Positions 16,504 through 24,699 of a stretch of 40,564 bases of DNA are shown in pieces. The translations under genes and the position numbers were made by a program. How positions within the stretch are numbered: position 1 is the stretch's first letter; each line of letters starts with the position of its first letter. This DNA is from Candidatus Thioglobus perditus (GTDB lineage Bacteria > Pseudomonadota > Gammaproteobacteria > PS1 > Pseudothioglobaceae): NCBI GenBank assembly GCA_002909145.1, contig PNQY01000133.1, forward strand, positions 1-40,564, given 5' to 3'. Below the pieces are notes generated by a model, which was not told the origin of the DNA, searched no databases, and was given only the letters and a program-made list of their open reading frames with translations.

Positions 16504-16512
16504 TGCTATAAT
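16504..16512 (+). promoter_or_regulatory. Extended -10 promoter for smrB overlapping the rpsT terminator
   Basis: TGC followed by TATAAT (16507-16512) predicts a start near 16519, inside the 5' arm of the rpsT terminator. Transcripts from here would lack a full stem and so escape termination, while read-through from rpsT would be stopped. Confidence 0.5.
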
Positions 16513-16515
16513 TAA

Positions 16516-16537
16516 GCCCTCTTTTGAGGGTTTTTTT
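16516..16537 (+). terminator. Intrinsic terminator after rpsT
   Basis: CCCTC (16517-16521), TTTT loop, GAGGG (16526-16530), then seven T. The stem is short but typical. It is entangled with the next promoter. Confidence 0.8.
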
Positions 16538-16551
16538 ATGCATAAAAGTAA

Positions 16552-17040
16552 ATGATTAACGAAGAAGATAAAAACCTATTTAGATCAACGGTTGAGAAAA
16601 ATGCGCCTATTGACAAGGATAGCCATAACAATAAATCAAAATCTACAAATAGAAATGAGGCTTTTAAAGCCTATAGCTATATAACTGATGCTGATTTATC
16701 TGGTGCGGATATTGTTTATCACTCGCAAAGTGGTGTATCCCCAAAAACCATAAAAAAGATGAAGCGTGGTGATATTGATTATGCACCAACATTAGATTTG
16801 CACGGACAAAGTGTCGTTGAGGCTTGTGAGTCATTATCTAATTTTATTTATCATCACCAAGAGCAAAAATTTATTCAAATAATTCATGGCAAAGGGTATC
16901 ACTCAGATCAAGGCAAAAGTATTTTAAAGTCACAAGTGGTTAGTTATTTAAAACAACACCCTCAAGTTATGGCCTTCAACTCATGTCCTGCAAAAGATGG
17001 TGGCACTGGGGCTGTGTTTGTATTAATGAGGAGCACTTAA
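16552..17040 (+). CDS. smrB: Smr-domain endonuclease SmrB
   Basis: Homologue of the SmrB nuclease that cuts mRNA between collided ribosomes. The 162 residues are slightly shorter than E. coli SmrB (183). The N-terminal EEDKNLFR, the MKRGDIDYAPTLDLHG entry into the Smr domain (about 72-87), the IIHGKG motif (about 106-111) and the HPQVMAFNSCPAKDGGTGAVFVLM end align in order with the family. The LDLHG motif is retained. xseA follows with a 3-base gap. Confidence 0.88.
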   Translation: MINEEDKNLFRSTVEKNAPIDKDSHNNKSKSTNRNEAFKAYSYITDADLSGADIVYHSQSGVSPKTIKKMKRGDIDYAPTLDLHGQSVVEACESLSNFIYHHQEQKFIQIIHGKGYHSDQGKSILKSQVVSYLKQHPQVMAFNSCPAKDGGTGAVFVLMRST

Positions 17041-17043
17041 GCT

Positions 17044-18444
17044 GTGTTTAATATTGATGAGATATATACAGTATCTAGCTTTCTATCGCTATGCAACAAA
17101 ACCATTGAAAACAACATACCCACCTGCTGGCTGAGTGGTGAAATATCAAACCTATCTAGACCTGCATCTGGGCATTGGTATTTCTCACTAAAAGACGATA
17201 AGGGGCAAATTCGCTGTGCACTATTTAGACTAAATCAGCGCAATGTTAAGTTTAATCCTGAAAATGGTATGCAAATATTGGTGCGTGCAGCGCCAACACT
17301 ATATGAAGCCAGGGGTGATTTTCAAATAATTATTCAGCATATAGAGCCAGTTGGCGTTGGAAATTTAAACCTTGCCTTTGAACAGCTTAAAGAAAAACTT
17401 ACAAATGAAGGCTTGTTTGCTGACGAGCATAAAAAATCACTGCCATTAAAGCCTAATACTATTGGTGTTATCTCCTCCTCAAATGGTGCAGTTATTAGAG
17501 ATATTGTCAAAATTCTTAATAAGCGATATCCATTTGCAAAGATTTTATTATTTGACTCTATAGTACAAGGTGACAATGCCGCAAAAAAACTTACAACAGC
17601 CCTAAATGTTGCTGATAAATCAAATAAATGTGATGTAATAATCATCGCTAGAGGTGGCGGATCATTAGAGGATCTATGGGCCTTTAATGAGGAGATATTG
17701 GCTAGAGCTATTTTTGATTCAACGACCCCTATTGTTAGCGCTGTAGGCCATGAAACTGATGTCACAATTGCAGACTTTGTGGCCGATGTGCGTGCACCAA
17801 CTCCAAGTGCTGCTGCTATGCTAGTTGCCCCAGATAGATTGGATTTGTTGTCAAATAGTGCAAAACTCTACAAACAGCTATTACAACAACAACAGCAAAT
17901 AATACAACAAAATAAGAATGCACTCACTCAGCTTAAGTTAAGAATTCCAAGCCCTGATAGACAGTTAAATTTATTAGCGCAAAGGCTCGATTATTTAAAT
18001 TCAAACCTTAAACATCAAGCGAAAAATATTATCAACTTAAATGCTAACAAACTTAACTCATTAAGTGCAAGTATAAAACAACATTCACCAATTGAGAATA
18101 TTCGCCACTCTAAGGAATTAAACCGCATATCTATTAACCAATTAAACCAACAGATAAGAAACATTGTAAGCAAAAACACACAAAGACTAGAATATAGCTC
18201 TAATAAGTTATTAAAAGCTATAAACATATTGGTTGATAAGAATAAAAATCAATTGTCCATTTATGTAAATTCACTTGAACATCTATCGCCACTTAGTACC
18301 CTATCGCGTGGTTACAGCATTACTACAAACGCTAAAAATCAAGTATTATCTTCAATGACTGATATTAAAATTAACCAAACAATAACCACGCGCTTAACTA
18401 ATGGAAAAATTCACTCAAAAATTGAGAAAATTGATAAAGATTAA
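17044..18444 (+). CDS. xseA: Exodeoxyribonuclease VII large subunit
   Basis: The large subunit of the single-strand-specific exonuclease ExoVII. It begins with GTG at 17044, three bases after smrB. An N-terminal OB-fold (WLSGEISNLSRPASGHWYFSLKD) is followed by the catalytic domain with GVISSSNGAVIRDI, IIARGGGSLEDLWAFNEE and SAVGHETDVTIADFVADVRAPTPSAAA, then a long coiled coil rich in Gln, Asn and Leu (about 275-420). 466 residues fits. The small subunit xseB is not in this window. The last 44 bp overlap the next gene. Confidence 0.96.
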   Translation: MFNIDEIYTVSSFLSLCNKTIENNIPTCWLSGEISNLSRPASGHWYFSLKDDKGQIRCALFRLNQRNVKFNPENGMQILVRAAPTLYEARGDFQIIIQHIEPVGVGNLNLAFEQLKEKLTNEGLFADEHKKSLPLKPNTIGVISSSNGAVIRDIVKILNKRYPFAKILLFDSIVQGDNAAKKLTTALNVADKSNKCDVIIIARGGGSLEDLWAFNEEILARAIFDSTTPIVSAVGHETDVTIADFVADVRAPTPSAAAMLVAPDRLDLLSNSAKLYKQLLQQQQQIIQQNKNALTQLKLRIPSPDRQLNLLAQRLDYLNSNLKHQAKNIINLNANKLNSLSASIKQHSPIENIRHSKELNRISINQLNQQIRNIVSKNTQRLEYSSNKLLKAINILVDKNKNQLSIYVNSLEHLSPLSTLSRGYSITTNAKNQVLSSMTDIKINQTITTRLTNGKIHSKIEKIDKD

Positions 18445-19249
18445 ATTAATTCTATTAATGCTTTTGCCTAATATATTGTGGGCTAGTATCACAGTAGAAA
18501 ACACCGCAATACCTGGAGGAATTGCAGTAATTAACTTTGAAACCAACCATACTGATCCAAAAGCATTTTATGGAGGTATAGAGTTATATGTACAAAAAAT
18601 CAAAGATAATCACTATCAGGTCTTGGTAGGCATACCACTACTTACAAAGCCCGGTGTTAAGCACATAATTGTCAAAGACTTCTCCAGTAAAAACATAGAA
18701 TTTAATGTGGCAGAGCACAATTACAAAGAGCAACATATCACTTTAAAAGGCAAGAAGAAAAAATATGTAAATCCGAATCTTAAACATATGGAAAGAATAA
18801 AGCGTGAGCGCCCCATTCTATCTGCAGCTAGAAAGATCTTTTCTAATAAAAAACTAGCAAGTATGAATTTTATTCGACCAGTTGACGGTGTTACTACCAG
18901 CCCATTTGGACTTAAACGCTTCTACAATGGCGAGCCAAGAAGACCGCACACTGGACTAGATTTTGCAGGAGATATAGGTGCACCAATTCTGGCTCCGGCA
19001 GATGGCAAGGTAATACTTACTGGTAATTTTTTCTTTAATGGTAATGCAGTGTTTATTGATCACTCTCAGGGACTGATTAGTGTTTATATTCATATGAACG
19101 AAATCCTGGTTGAAGAAGGCCAGCATATAAAACAAGGTGATAAAATTGGAACCATTGGACAAACGGGTCGCGCTACTGGAGCACACCTGCACTGGGGTGT
19201 TTATCTTAACCAAACTGTAGTTAATCCAAATATTCTTATAAAGGAGTAA
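18401..19249 (+). CDS. Secreted M23 (LytM) endopeptidase, catalytic residues intact
   Basis: A 282-residue periplasmic peptidoglycan peptidase. A basic N-terminus and hydrophobic stretch (about 11-28) form the signal peptide, followed by a beta-rich domain and the M23 domain from about 160. Zinc ligands are kept: His and Asp in HTGLDFAG and the HLHWG motif, with LAPADGKV between. It contrasts with the degenerate relative at 8412. The ATG at 18401 overlaps xseA by 44 bp; a start nearer the hydrophobic core (18458) would remove the basic n-region, so I keep the longer one. Confidence 0.88.
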   Translation: MEKFTQKLRKLIKIKLILLMLLPNILWASITVENTAIPGGIAVINFETNHTDPKAFYGGIELYVQKIKDNHYQVLVGIPLLTKPGVKHIIVKDFSSKNIEFNVAEHNYKEQHITLKGKKKKYVNPNLKHMERIKRERPILSAARKIFSNKKLASMNFIRPVDGVTTSPFGLKRFYNGEPRRPHTGLDFAGDIGAPILAPADGKVILTGNFFFNGNAVFIDHSQGLISVYIHMNEILVEEGQHIKQGDKIGTIGQTGRATGAHLHWGVYLNQTVVNPNILIKE

Positions 19250-19252
19250 GCA

Positions 19253-19660
19253 ATGAAATCCAATGTCTCACTACTACGAAGACTAGGTGCGATTACATAC
19301 GATATATTTTTAGCATTTTCTTTGGTATTTTTCGTTGCCGGAGTAATTATTATTATATTTTTTGATGCTAAAGCTCAGGGCGATACTACGCTGTTCTACA
19401 TAGTCACCATACCTACAACATATTTGTATTTTTCACTATCATGGGTAAAAGGCAGACAAACACTAGGAATGAAGGCTTGGAAATTTCAAGTTATTCAAGA
19501 AAATGGCAATAATATAACCCACAAACAAGCATTAATTCGATTTACAAGTGGTATTTTTTCATTTGCAATATTTGGACTTGGGTTTTTATATCAACTGCTC
19601 AATAAGGATGGTCTTACAATGCATGATCTAATATCTAAAACAATACTAATAAAAAATTGA
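19253..19660 (+). CDS. RDD-family membrane protein
   Basis: A 135-residue inner-membrane protein with three hydrophobic segments (about 14-36, 46-62, 98-115). LLRRLGAITYDIFLAF at the N-terminus holds the Arg and Asp that name the RDD family, and LSWVKGRQTLGMKAWKFQV and the C-terminal GLTMHDLISKTILI are also standard. Some RDD proteins act in ion exchange, but most have no known function. It follows the M23 gene by 3 bp with a good AAGGAG, ending that operon. Confidence 0.88.
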   Translation: MKSNVSLLRRLGAITYDIFLAFSLVFFVAGVIIIIFFDAKAQGDTTLFYIVTIPTTYLYFSLSWVKGRQTLGMKAWKFQVIQENGNNITHKQALIRFTSGIFSFAIFGLGFLYQLLNKDGLTMHDLISKTILIKN

Positions 19661-19672
19661 GCAGTATCAATA

Positions 19673-19700
19673 TTGCACATAAAAACACCTGTGATATAAT
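19673..19700 (+). promoter_or_regulatory. Promoter of the 79-residue membrane protein gene
   Basis: TTGCAC (19673-19678), a 16-bp spacer containing TGA as extended -10, and a perfect TATAAT (19695-19700). One of the best promoters in the window. Confidence 0.7.
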
Positions 19701-19732
19701 ACGATTATTATTAATAAAAATTAGGAGATAAA

Positions 19733-19972
19733 ATGGCTTCAACTGTTGATAACAGTGGCGTAAAAGGCAATATTCTATTATTAGGAACATTGGTTGTCAC
19801 TTTAGTATTACCACTTGCACTACTTTTACTATCTTACATTGGTGTTGTTTCTGGTACAGCTGAATATATTTCTGCATTTGCAGTAGTTGGATCAATAATT
19901 TACATTATTGCCGGGACTATTTGGATGTTCACTCAAGATACAGAAGATGGCAAGCAACTTGCTGATGGCTAA
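19733..19972 (+). CDS. Small two-helix membrane protein, unknown
   Basis: A 79-residue protein with two hydrophobic helices (about 14-37 and 44-66), a polar N-terminus and an acidic tail (TQDTEDGKQLADG). I do not recognise a family. It has a strong extended -10 promoter, an AGGAG ribosome-binding site at ideal spacing and, 58 bp after the stop, a perfect intrinsic terminator, so it is a self-contained and probably well-expressed single-gene unit. This is unusual in a window where most genes are packed and lack Shine-Dalgarno sites. Confidence 0.8.
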   Translation: MASTVDNSGVKGNILLLGTLVVTLVLPLALLLLSYIGVVSGTAEYISAFAVVGSIIYIIAGTIWMFTQDTEDGKQLADG

Positions 19973-19989
19973 AACCAGCACTCATTAAA

Positions 19990-20349
19990 TTGAGAAAAAA
20001 TATACAAAAAAGCTCTGCAAAAGGGCTTAAAAAAAAGCCAAACAGATTGTTTGGCTTTTTTTACAACAACTGGATTACCATTACTCTTTTAGTAATTCTT
20101 AGCGCTCTTATTCGTCAAAATTTTATTATTAATGACTTTCCAAATATTATTGATAATAAAAAACAAACAATACAAAAAAATATAGCTATCAATAACAAAT
20201 TAACTGATAAAAATAACTCTCTTGATGTTGAGCTTAAGGCCAAATCTGAAACAAATATGGAAATTTTGGAATCTATTGCTAGAAATAGATTTGGACTTAT
20301 AAAAAACGGTGAAACATATTATCAAATTGTAAAATCAACACAAGAGTAA
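19990..20349 (+). CDS. ftsB: Cell division protein FtsB (septum formation initiator family)
   Basis: A single-pass bitopic divisome protein that joins FtsL and FtsQ. After a basic N-terminus there is one membrane helix (about residues 29-46), a coiled coil (about 52-88) and the ARNRFGLIKNGETYYQIV end, which matches the FtsB RNELGM-x-RPGETFY motif. ispD follows 49 bp later, the classical neighbour. The start is uncertain: no ATG or GTG precedes the membrane helix. The frame opens after a stop at 19963; TTG at 19990 gives 119 residues and TTG at 20047 gives 100, closer to E. coli FtsB (103), but the latter is within the terminator hairpin. Confidence 0.85.
   Translation: MRKNIQKSSAKGLKKKPNRLFGFFYNNWITITLLVILSALIRQNFIINDFPNIIDNKKQTIQKNIAINNKLTDKNNSLDVELKAKSETNMEILESIARNRFGLIKNGETYYQIVKSTQE
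20031..20062 (+). terminator. Perfect intrinsic terminator lying inside the ftsB frame
   Basis: A 14-bp perfect stem (20031-20044 with 20048-20061) around a GAT loop, with GCCAAACA as core and a T-run of seven. It is suited to end the upstream 79-residue gene but occupies codons of the annotated ftsB N-terminus. Confidence 0.85.
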
Positions 20350-20384
20350 AGACCTGCTTAATCTTAAGAGTCACTACGCTTGGG

Positions 20385-20390
20385 TATAAT
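20385..20390 (+). promoter_or_regulatory. Probable -10 for ispD, near-leaderless
   Basis: A perfect TATAAT ends eight bases before the ispD ATG at 20399, so the transcript would begin within about two bases of the start codon. No clear -35 is seen. Confidence 0.45.
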
Positions 20391-20398
20391 GACTAACC

Positions 20399-21109
20399 AT
20401 GTCAACTGATAACTACTATTTAATTGTTCCTGCCAGCGGCACAGGGTCGCGTATGGGAGCTAAAGTAGCAAAACAATACTTACAGCTAGATAATGGAAAA
20501 AGTGTTCTAGATCAAACTCTTGAAACCCTAGTAGGAATTGATAAAATCAAAGGCTACACTATTGCTATCTCAGCTACAGATGAGTTGTTTAAAAAATCAG
20601 AATTTGCAAAACACCCCAAACTATTATCAATAACGACCGGAGGGTCTGAGCGCTTTCAATCAGTAATTAACGCATTAGAACAATTAAAACCCCACGTGCA
20701 AGACAATGACTGGGTACTAGTGCATGATGCTGCACGCCCTTGTGTTAAAGCTATAGAGGTTATAAACTTAATGGATGAATTAAAAGATCATTCTACTGGC
20801 GGGCTGTTGGCAACAAAAACAGTGGATACCATAAAAAAAGTCAACAACAACATCGTTAAAAGCACTATAGATAGATCTAAACTTTGGCAAGCTCAAACGC
20901 CACAAATGTATCGTTTTGGGGTATTATCAAAGGCATTAAAAATCGCTGTAGATGACAACATTAATATTACTGACGAATCTAGCGCTATTGAAAACTTAGG
21001 TCTTGATTCAGTAGTAATACCATCAAGCAAAAGCAATATTAAAATTACTAATCCAGAAGATTTAGAATTGGCAAATTTTTATTTAAAACAACACAATTAT
21101 GCAAGTTAA
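20399..21109 (+). CDS. ispD: 2-C-methyl-D-erythritol 4-phosphate cytidylyltransferase IspD
   Basis: The third enzyme of the MEP isoprenoid pathway; it joins CTP and MEP to form CDP-ME. The nucleotide-binding start IVPASGTGSRMGAKVAKQYLQL, the VLVHDAARPCV block and LWQAQTPQMYRF are standard. 236 residues fits. It overlaps ispF by 11 bp. Confidence 0.96.
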   Translation: MSTDNYYLIVPASGTGSRMGAKVAKQYLQLDNGKSVLDQTLETLVGIDKIKGYTIAISATDELFKKSEFAKHPKLLSITTGGSERFQSVINALEQLKPHVQDNDWVLVHDAARPCVKAIEVINLMDELKDHSTGGLLATKTVDTIKKVNNNIVKSTIDRSKLWQAQTPQMYRFGVLSKALKIAVDDNINITDESSAIENLGLDSVVIPSSKSNIKITNPEDLELANFYLKQHNYAS

Positions 21110-21569
21110 AACTGGACTAGGGCAAGATTCACACGCCTTTGAGAATACCGACAAACCGCTAATACTAGCTGGCACGATATTTGATTACGACAAAGGCCTT
21201 AGAGGTAACAGTGATGCCGATGTTGTATATCACTCCATTACCAATGCTATTTCATCTATAACTGGAATAAATATCTTAGGATCTAAAGCCGATAAGTTGT
21301 GCAAACAAGGAGTTATTGACAGTAGCGAATATTTAAAACTAGCACTTAACGACTTATCTAATTGGAAAGTTCAACATATTGCTATTACTATAGAGTGTTT
21401 AGAGCCAAAGATATCGCCAATGATAAACACTATGAAAGATAACATATCTAAATTATTAAATATTGGTGTTAATGATATTGGCATTACTGCCACCACTGGA
21501 GAAGGATTAACTTCATTTGGTAGGGGCGAAGGTATTCAAGCAATTAGTATTATTACTGTTACAAAATAA
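21099..21569 (+). CDS. ispF: 2-C-methyl-D-erythritol 2,4-cyclodiphosphate synthase IspF
   Basis: Cyclises CDP-ME 2-phosphate to MEcPP in the MEP pathway. The metal ligands are seen in GQDSHAF (Asp-x-His near residue 8-10) and in the His of VVYHSITNAI (about 45). The C-terminal GITATTGEGLTSFGRGEGI is typical. 156 residues fits. The usual motif DALLGA after the His is replaced by NAISSI, a modest divergence. Its stop shares one base with the murC start. Confidence 0.94.
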   Translation: MQVKTGLGQDSHAFENTDKPLILAGTIFDYDKGLRGNSDADVVYHSITNAISSITGINILGSKADKLCKQGVIDSSEYLKLALNDLSNWKVQHIAITIECLEPKISPMINTMKDNISKLLNIGVNDIGITATTGEGLTSFGRGEGIQAISIITVTK

Positions 21570-23002
21570 TGAAGGACTTACGTCTAACTTCCAAATCTAG
21601 AGTTAACAATATTCACTTTATTGGTATTGGCGGGTCTGGAATGAGTGGTATTGCTGAGGTGCTTAACAATCTTGGATACAATATCTCCGGATCAGATATA
21701 AATCATAATAAAATCACCTATAGACTAGAGCAGTTAGGTTGCAAAATATACTACCAACACCATCAAGACAATCTAGATAATGCTCAAGCGGTAGTTGTAT
21801 CAAGTGCAATTGATAAGAATAATCCAGAAGTGTTAAAGGCCTATGAACTAGGTATTCCTATTGTCCCTAGAGCTGAAATGCTCTCTGAGCTTATGCGTTT
21901 TAGATTTGGAATAGCCATAGCTGGAACTCACGGAAAAACCACAACAACCAGCATAATAACTCATATATTAAATACAGCTGAGCTAGATCCAACTTATATT
22001 ATTGGTGGTATATTAAATTCTAGTGGCATCAATGCAAAACTTGGTGAGAGTGATTATTTGATTGCTGAGGCTGATGAATCTGATGCATCATTTCTACACT
22101 TACAGCCAATGTTAAGTGTTGTTACTAATATCGACCAAGATCACATGTCAACCTATGACAATGATTATCAAAAACTTAAAAATGCATTTATAAGCTTTAC
22201 CTCAAACTTACCATTTTATGGGTCTTGCATAATGTGTATAGAAGATGACGGGGTGATTGATATATTAGACGATATTCATCGCCCAATAGTTACCTATGGT
22301 TTTTCTGATAATGCTGATATTCAAGCTGTTAACATTAAACAAGATGATAGACAAATGCATTTTGATGTTATTTGTAATAAATACAAAGATCCTTTTCCAG
22401 TAAAGCTTAACCTTATCGGCAGGCACAATATTCTTAACACTTTAGCTGCAATTGGAATTTGTTGTGAGCTTGATGTTGAAGTTAAAATCATACAAAAGGC
22501 TTTAAGTAATTTTTCTGGCGTTGCACGCAGACTTGATTATCACGGAAAACTAAATATTAATAACAAACAGATATCACTATTTGATGATTACGGACATCAT
22601 CCTAATGAAATAAGCGCAGTATTTGAATCATTACAAAATACTTACGAAGACAGGCGTTTAGTTGTAATTTTCCAGCCACATAGATACTCGAGAACTCGCG
22701 ACTTATTTGATGACTTTTCTCGTGCGCTAGCTAGTGCAGACTCTCTTATATTGTTAGATATTTATCCAGCTAGTGAGAAGCCAATTGCACACATAAACTC
22801 ATCAACCTTGGCTGATAGCATAAGAAAACGCTCAACTTTAGACCCTGTGGTTATAAAGAACGCACAAGAAATATTAGAAGTATTGCCAAACATTGTTTAT
22901 AACAATGATGTGGTATTAACCCTAGGAGCTGGTGATATACATACTCTGCCTGAATTATTAAAATCAAACTACGAAAATGGAGAAAATTCTGATAAAAAGT
23001 AG
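21569..23002 (+). CDS. murC: UDP-N-acetylmuramate-L-alanine ligase MurC
   Basis: Adds the first amino acid to UDP-MurNAc. The N-terminal HFIGIGGSGMSGIAEVL binds UDP, GTHGKTTTTSIITH is the ATP loop, and DDYGHHPNEI with FQPHRYSRTRDLF forms the C-terminal domain. 477 residues fits. It starts at the ispF stop (TAATG) and overlaps murB by 26 bp, so the MEP and murein genes are read as one unit. Confidence 0.97.
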   Translation: MKDLRLTSKSRVNNIHFIGIGGSGMSGIAEVLNNLGYNISGSDINHNKITYRLEQLGCKIYYQHHQDNLDNAQAVVVSSAIDKNNPEVLKAYELGIPIVPRAEMLSELMRFRFGIAIAGTHGKTTTTSIITHILNTAELDPTYIIGGILNSSGINAKLGESDYLIAEADESDASFLHLQPMLSVVTNIDQDHMSTYDNDYQKLKNAFISFTSNLPFYGSCIMCIEDDGVIDILDDIHRPIVTYGFSDNADIQAVNIKQDDRQMHFDVICNKYKDPFPVKLNLIGRHNILNTLAAIGICCELDVEVKIIQKALSNFSGVARRLDYHGKLNINNKQISLFDDYGHHPNEISAVFESLQNTYEDRRLVVIFQPHRYSRTRDLFDDFSRALASADSLILLDIYPASEKPIAHINSSTLADSIRKRSTLDPVVIKNAQEILEVLPNIVYNNDVVLTLGAGDIHTLPELLKSNYENGENSDKK

Positions 23003-23822
23003 TGAGTCAATAGCCAATCATTGCTCACTTAGAACTGGTGGAATTGCCAAAGAGCTCTTCGTTCCAGAAGACTTAGATGACCTGTCCAGTTTTCTAAAGC
23101 ACAATACCAGTCCAATACTAATATTAGGCCTAGGTAGCAACATACTCGTGCGTGATAGTGGCTTTAATGGAGTGGTTGTAAAACTTAACAACCTAAAACA
23201 TATAAATATCAACAATAGTATCGTCAAGATAGGTGCAGGAGCAACTTTAGCAAAACTATCCAGACTATGCGAAGCCAATAAACTATATGGCGCTGAATTT
23301 TTATCTGCAATCCCTGGCAGTGTTGGCGGTGCTCTAGCTATGAACGCTGGGGCGTTTGGATCTGAATTTTGGGATTTTGTTGTTAATGTTACTACTGTAG
23401 ATAAGCTTGGTAATATCTTTCAGCGTAACAAGAGTGAATTTGAGATTGCCTATAGAAGTGTATCTTCAAACAATAATGACGAATTTTTTATTGAAGCTGA
23501 GCTAGAGTTTAAACAAAAGAAGCCTACTCACAATATCAAACAACTACTAGAAAAACGCAACAAGCTACAGCCTATTGGTCTGCCTAGCTGCGGCAGTGTT
23601 TTTAAAAACCCCAAAAATAACTTTGCAGCAAAACTAATCGAAGATAGTAATCTGAAAGGCTTTTGTATTGGTGGAGCATGCATATCCAACAAGCATGCCA
23701 ACTTTATCATCAACAAAGACAACGCTAGCGCAACTGATGTTGAGAATCTAATTAAGCATATTCAACAGACCGTAAAATCAAATTTTTGTATTGACTTAGA
23801 AACAGAGGTGAAAATCATATGA
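22977..23822 (+). CDS. murB: UDP-N-acetylenolpyruvoylglucosamine reductase MurB
   Basis: A FAD enzyme that reduces UDP-GlcNAc-enolpyruvate to UDP-MurNAc. Key blocks are the ILGLGSNILVRD FAD loop, IPGSVGGALAMNAGAFG, AYRSV and GLPSCGSVFKNP, the last carrying the catalytic Ser. At 281 residues it is the shorter type II MurB, not the 342-residue E. coli type. Overlaps both neighbours (26 bp with murC, 4 bp with ddl). Confidence 0.95.
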   Translation: MEKILIKSSESIANHCSLRTGGIAKELFVPEDLDDLSSFLKHNTSPILILGLGSNILVRDSGFNGVVVKLNNLKHININNSIVKIGAGATLAKLSRLCEANKLYGAEFLSAIPGSVGGALAMNAGAFGSEFWDFVVNVTTVDKLGNIFQRNKSEFEIAYRSVSSNNNDEFFIEAELEFKQKKPTHNIKQLLEKRNKLQPIGLPSCGSVFKNPKNNFAAKLIEDSNLKGFCIGGACISNKHANFIINKDNASATDVENLIKHIQQTVKSNFCIDLETEVKII

Positions 23823-24697
23823 TTGCAGTAATTATGGGTGGTAATTCGGCTGAAAGAGACGTATCTCTTAAAAGTGGTGAGGCAGTTTATAAAGCACTTG
23901 TGTCTAAAAATATTGACTGTTTTAAATTTGATTGGAATGGCGACAACCTTAATAAGCTATGGGAAATGTCATTTGACAAAGTTTTTATTGTATTGCACGG
24001 TAGAGGCGGCGAAGACGGCTTTATTCAAAAACAATTAGAAGATAAAAACATTAGCTACACCGGATCTAACTCTAAATCATCAAAAGTAGGCATGGACAAA
24101 TCAGCAACTAAATCTTACTGGAGTTCTAATAATTTGCCTGTAGCCCCGTCTGTTATTGCCAACAGCAATAAATCTCTACCACAAATAAATTTCCCACTTC
24201 CATGGGCCGTAAAACCAACCCTTGAAGGCTCAAGCATCGGCATTAGTAAAGTAGAAAACAAATCACAACTAGATGATGCATTAAAATTAGCATGGAAGTA
24301 CGATGAAAATGCTATGATAGAAAAATGGATTGAAGGCGGTGAATATACTGTGGCAATTCTTAATAATAAAAGCCTGCCAACTATAAAAATCATAGCTGAT
24401 AATAATTTTTACAACTACGAATCAAAATACATATCTGACAACACCCAATACCTTTGCCCCGCGGATTTAGATCCAAAACAAGAAACTGCATTACAAACCC
24501 TTGCACTACAAGCGTTTAAAGTGCTTGGAGCTAAAGATTGGGGCAGGGTTGATTTTATTATTGATAATAATAACAATCCATTCTTACTGGAAATTAATAC
24601 TGTACCGGGCATGACAGACCACTCATTAGTGCCTATGGCAGCAAAAGCTGCAAATATAAGCTTTAATGAGCTTGTGGCAACTATTGCAAATAACTAA
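23819..24697 (+). CDS. ddl: D-alanine-D-alanine ligase
   Basis: An ATP-grasp enzyme that joins two D-alanines for the murein stem peptide. MGGNSAERDVSLKSG at the N-terminus, HGRGGEDGFIQ, the KPTLEGSSIGI loop and FLLEINTVPGMTDHSLVPMAA at the metal site are intact. 292 residues is slightly below the usual 306. It follows murB with a 4-bp overlap and precedes ftsQ by 2 bp, the typical dcw order. Confidence 0.96.
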   Translation: MIAVIMGGNSAERDVSLKSGEAVYKALVSKNIDCFKFDWNGDNLNKLWEMSFDKVFIVLHGRGGEDGFIQKQLEDKNISYTGSNSKSSKVGMDKSATKSYWSSNNLPVAPSVIANSNKSLPQINFPLPWAVKPTLEGSSIGISKVENKSQLDDALKLAWKYDENAMIEKWIEGGEYTVAILNNKSLPTIKIIADNNFYNYESKYISDNTQYLCPADLDPKQETALQTLALQAFKVLGAKDWGRVDFIIDNNNNPFLLEINTVPGMTDHSLVPMAAKAANISFNELVATIANN

Positions 24698-24699
24698 AT

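Noticed and set aside
17334-17765. 143-codon open frame antisense to xseA
   Set aside because: xseA is certain on the plus strand across this stretch; the antisense frame has no recognisable domain or ribosome site and arises from codon usage.
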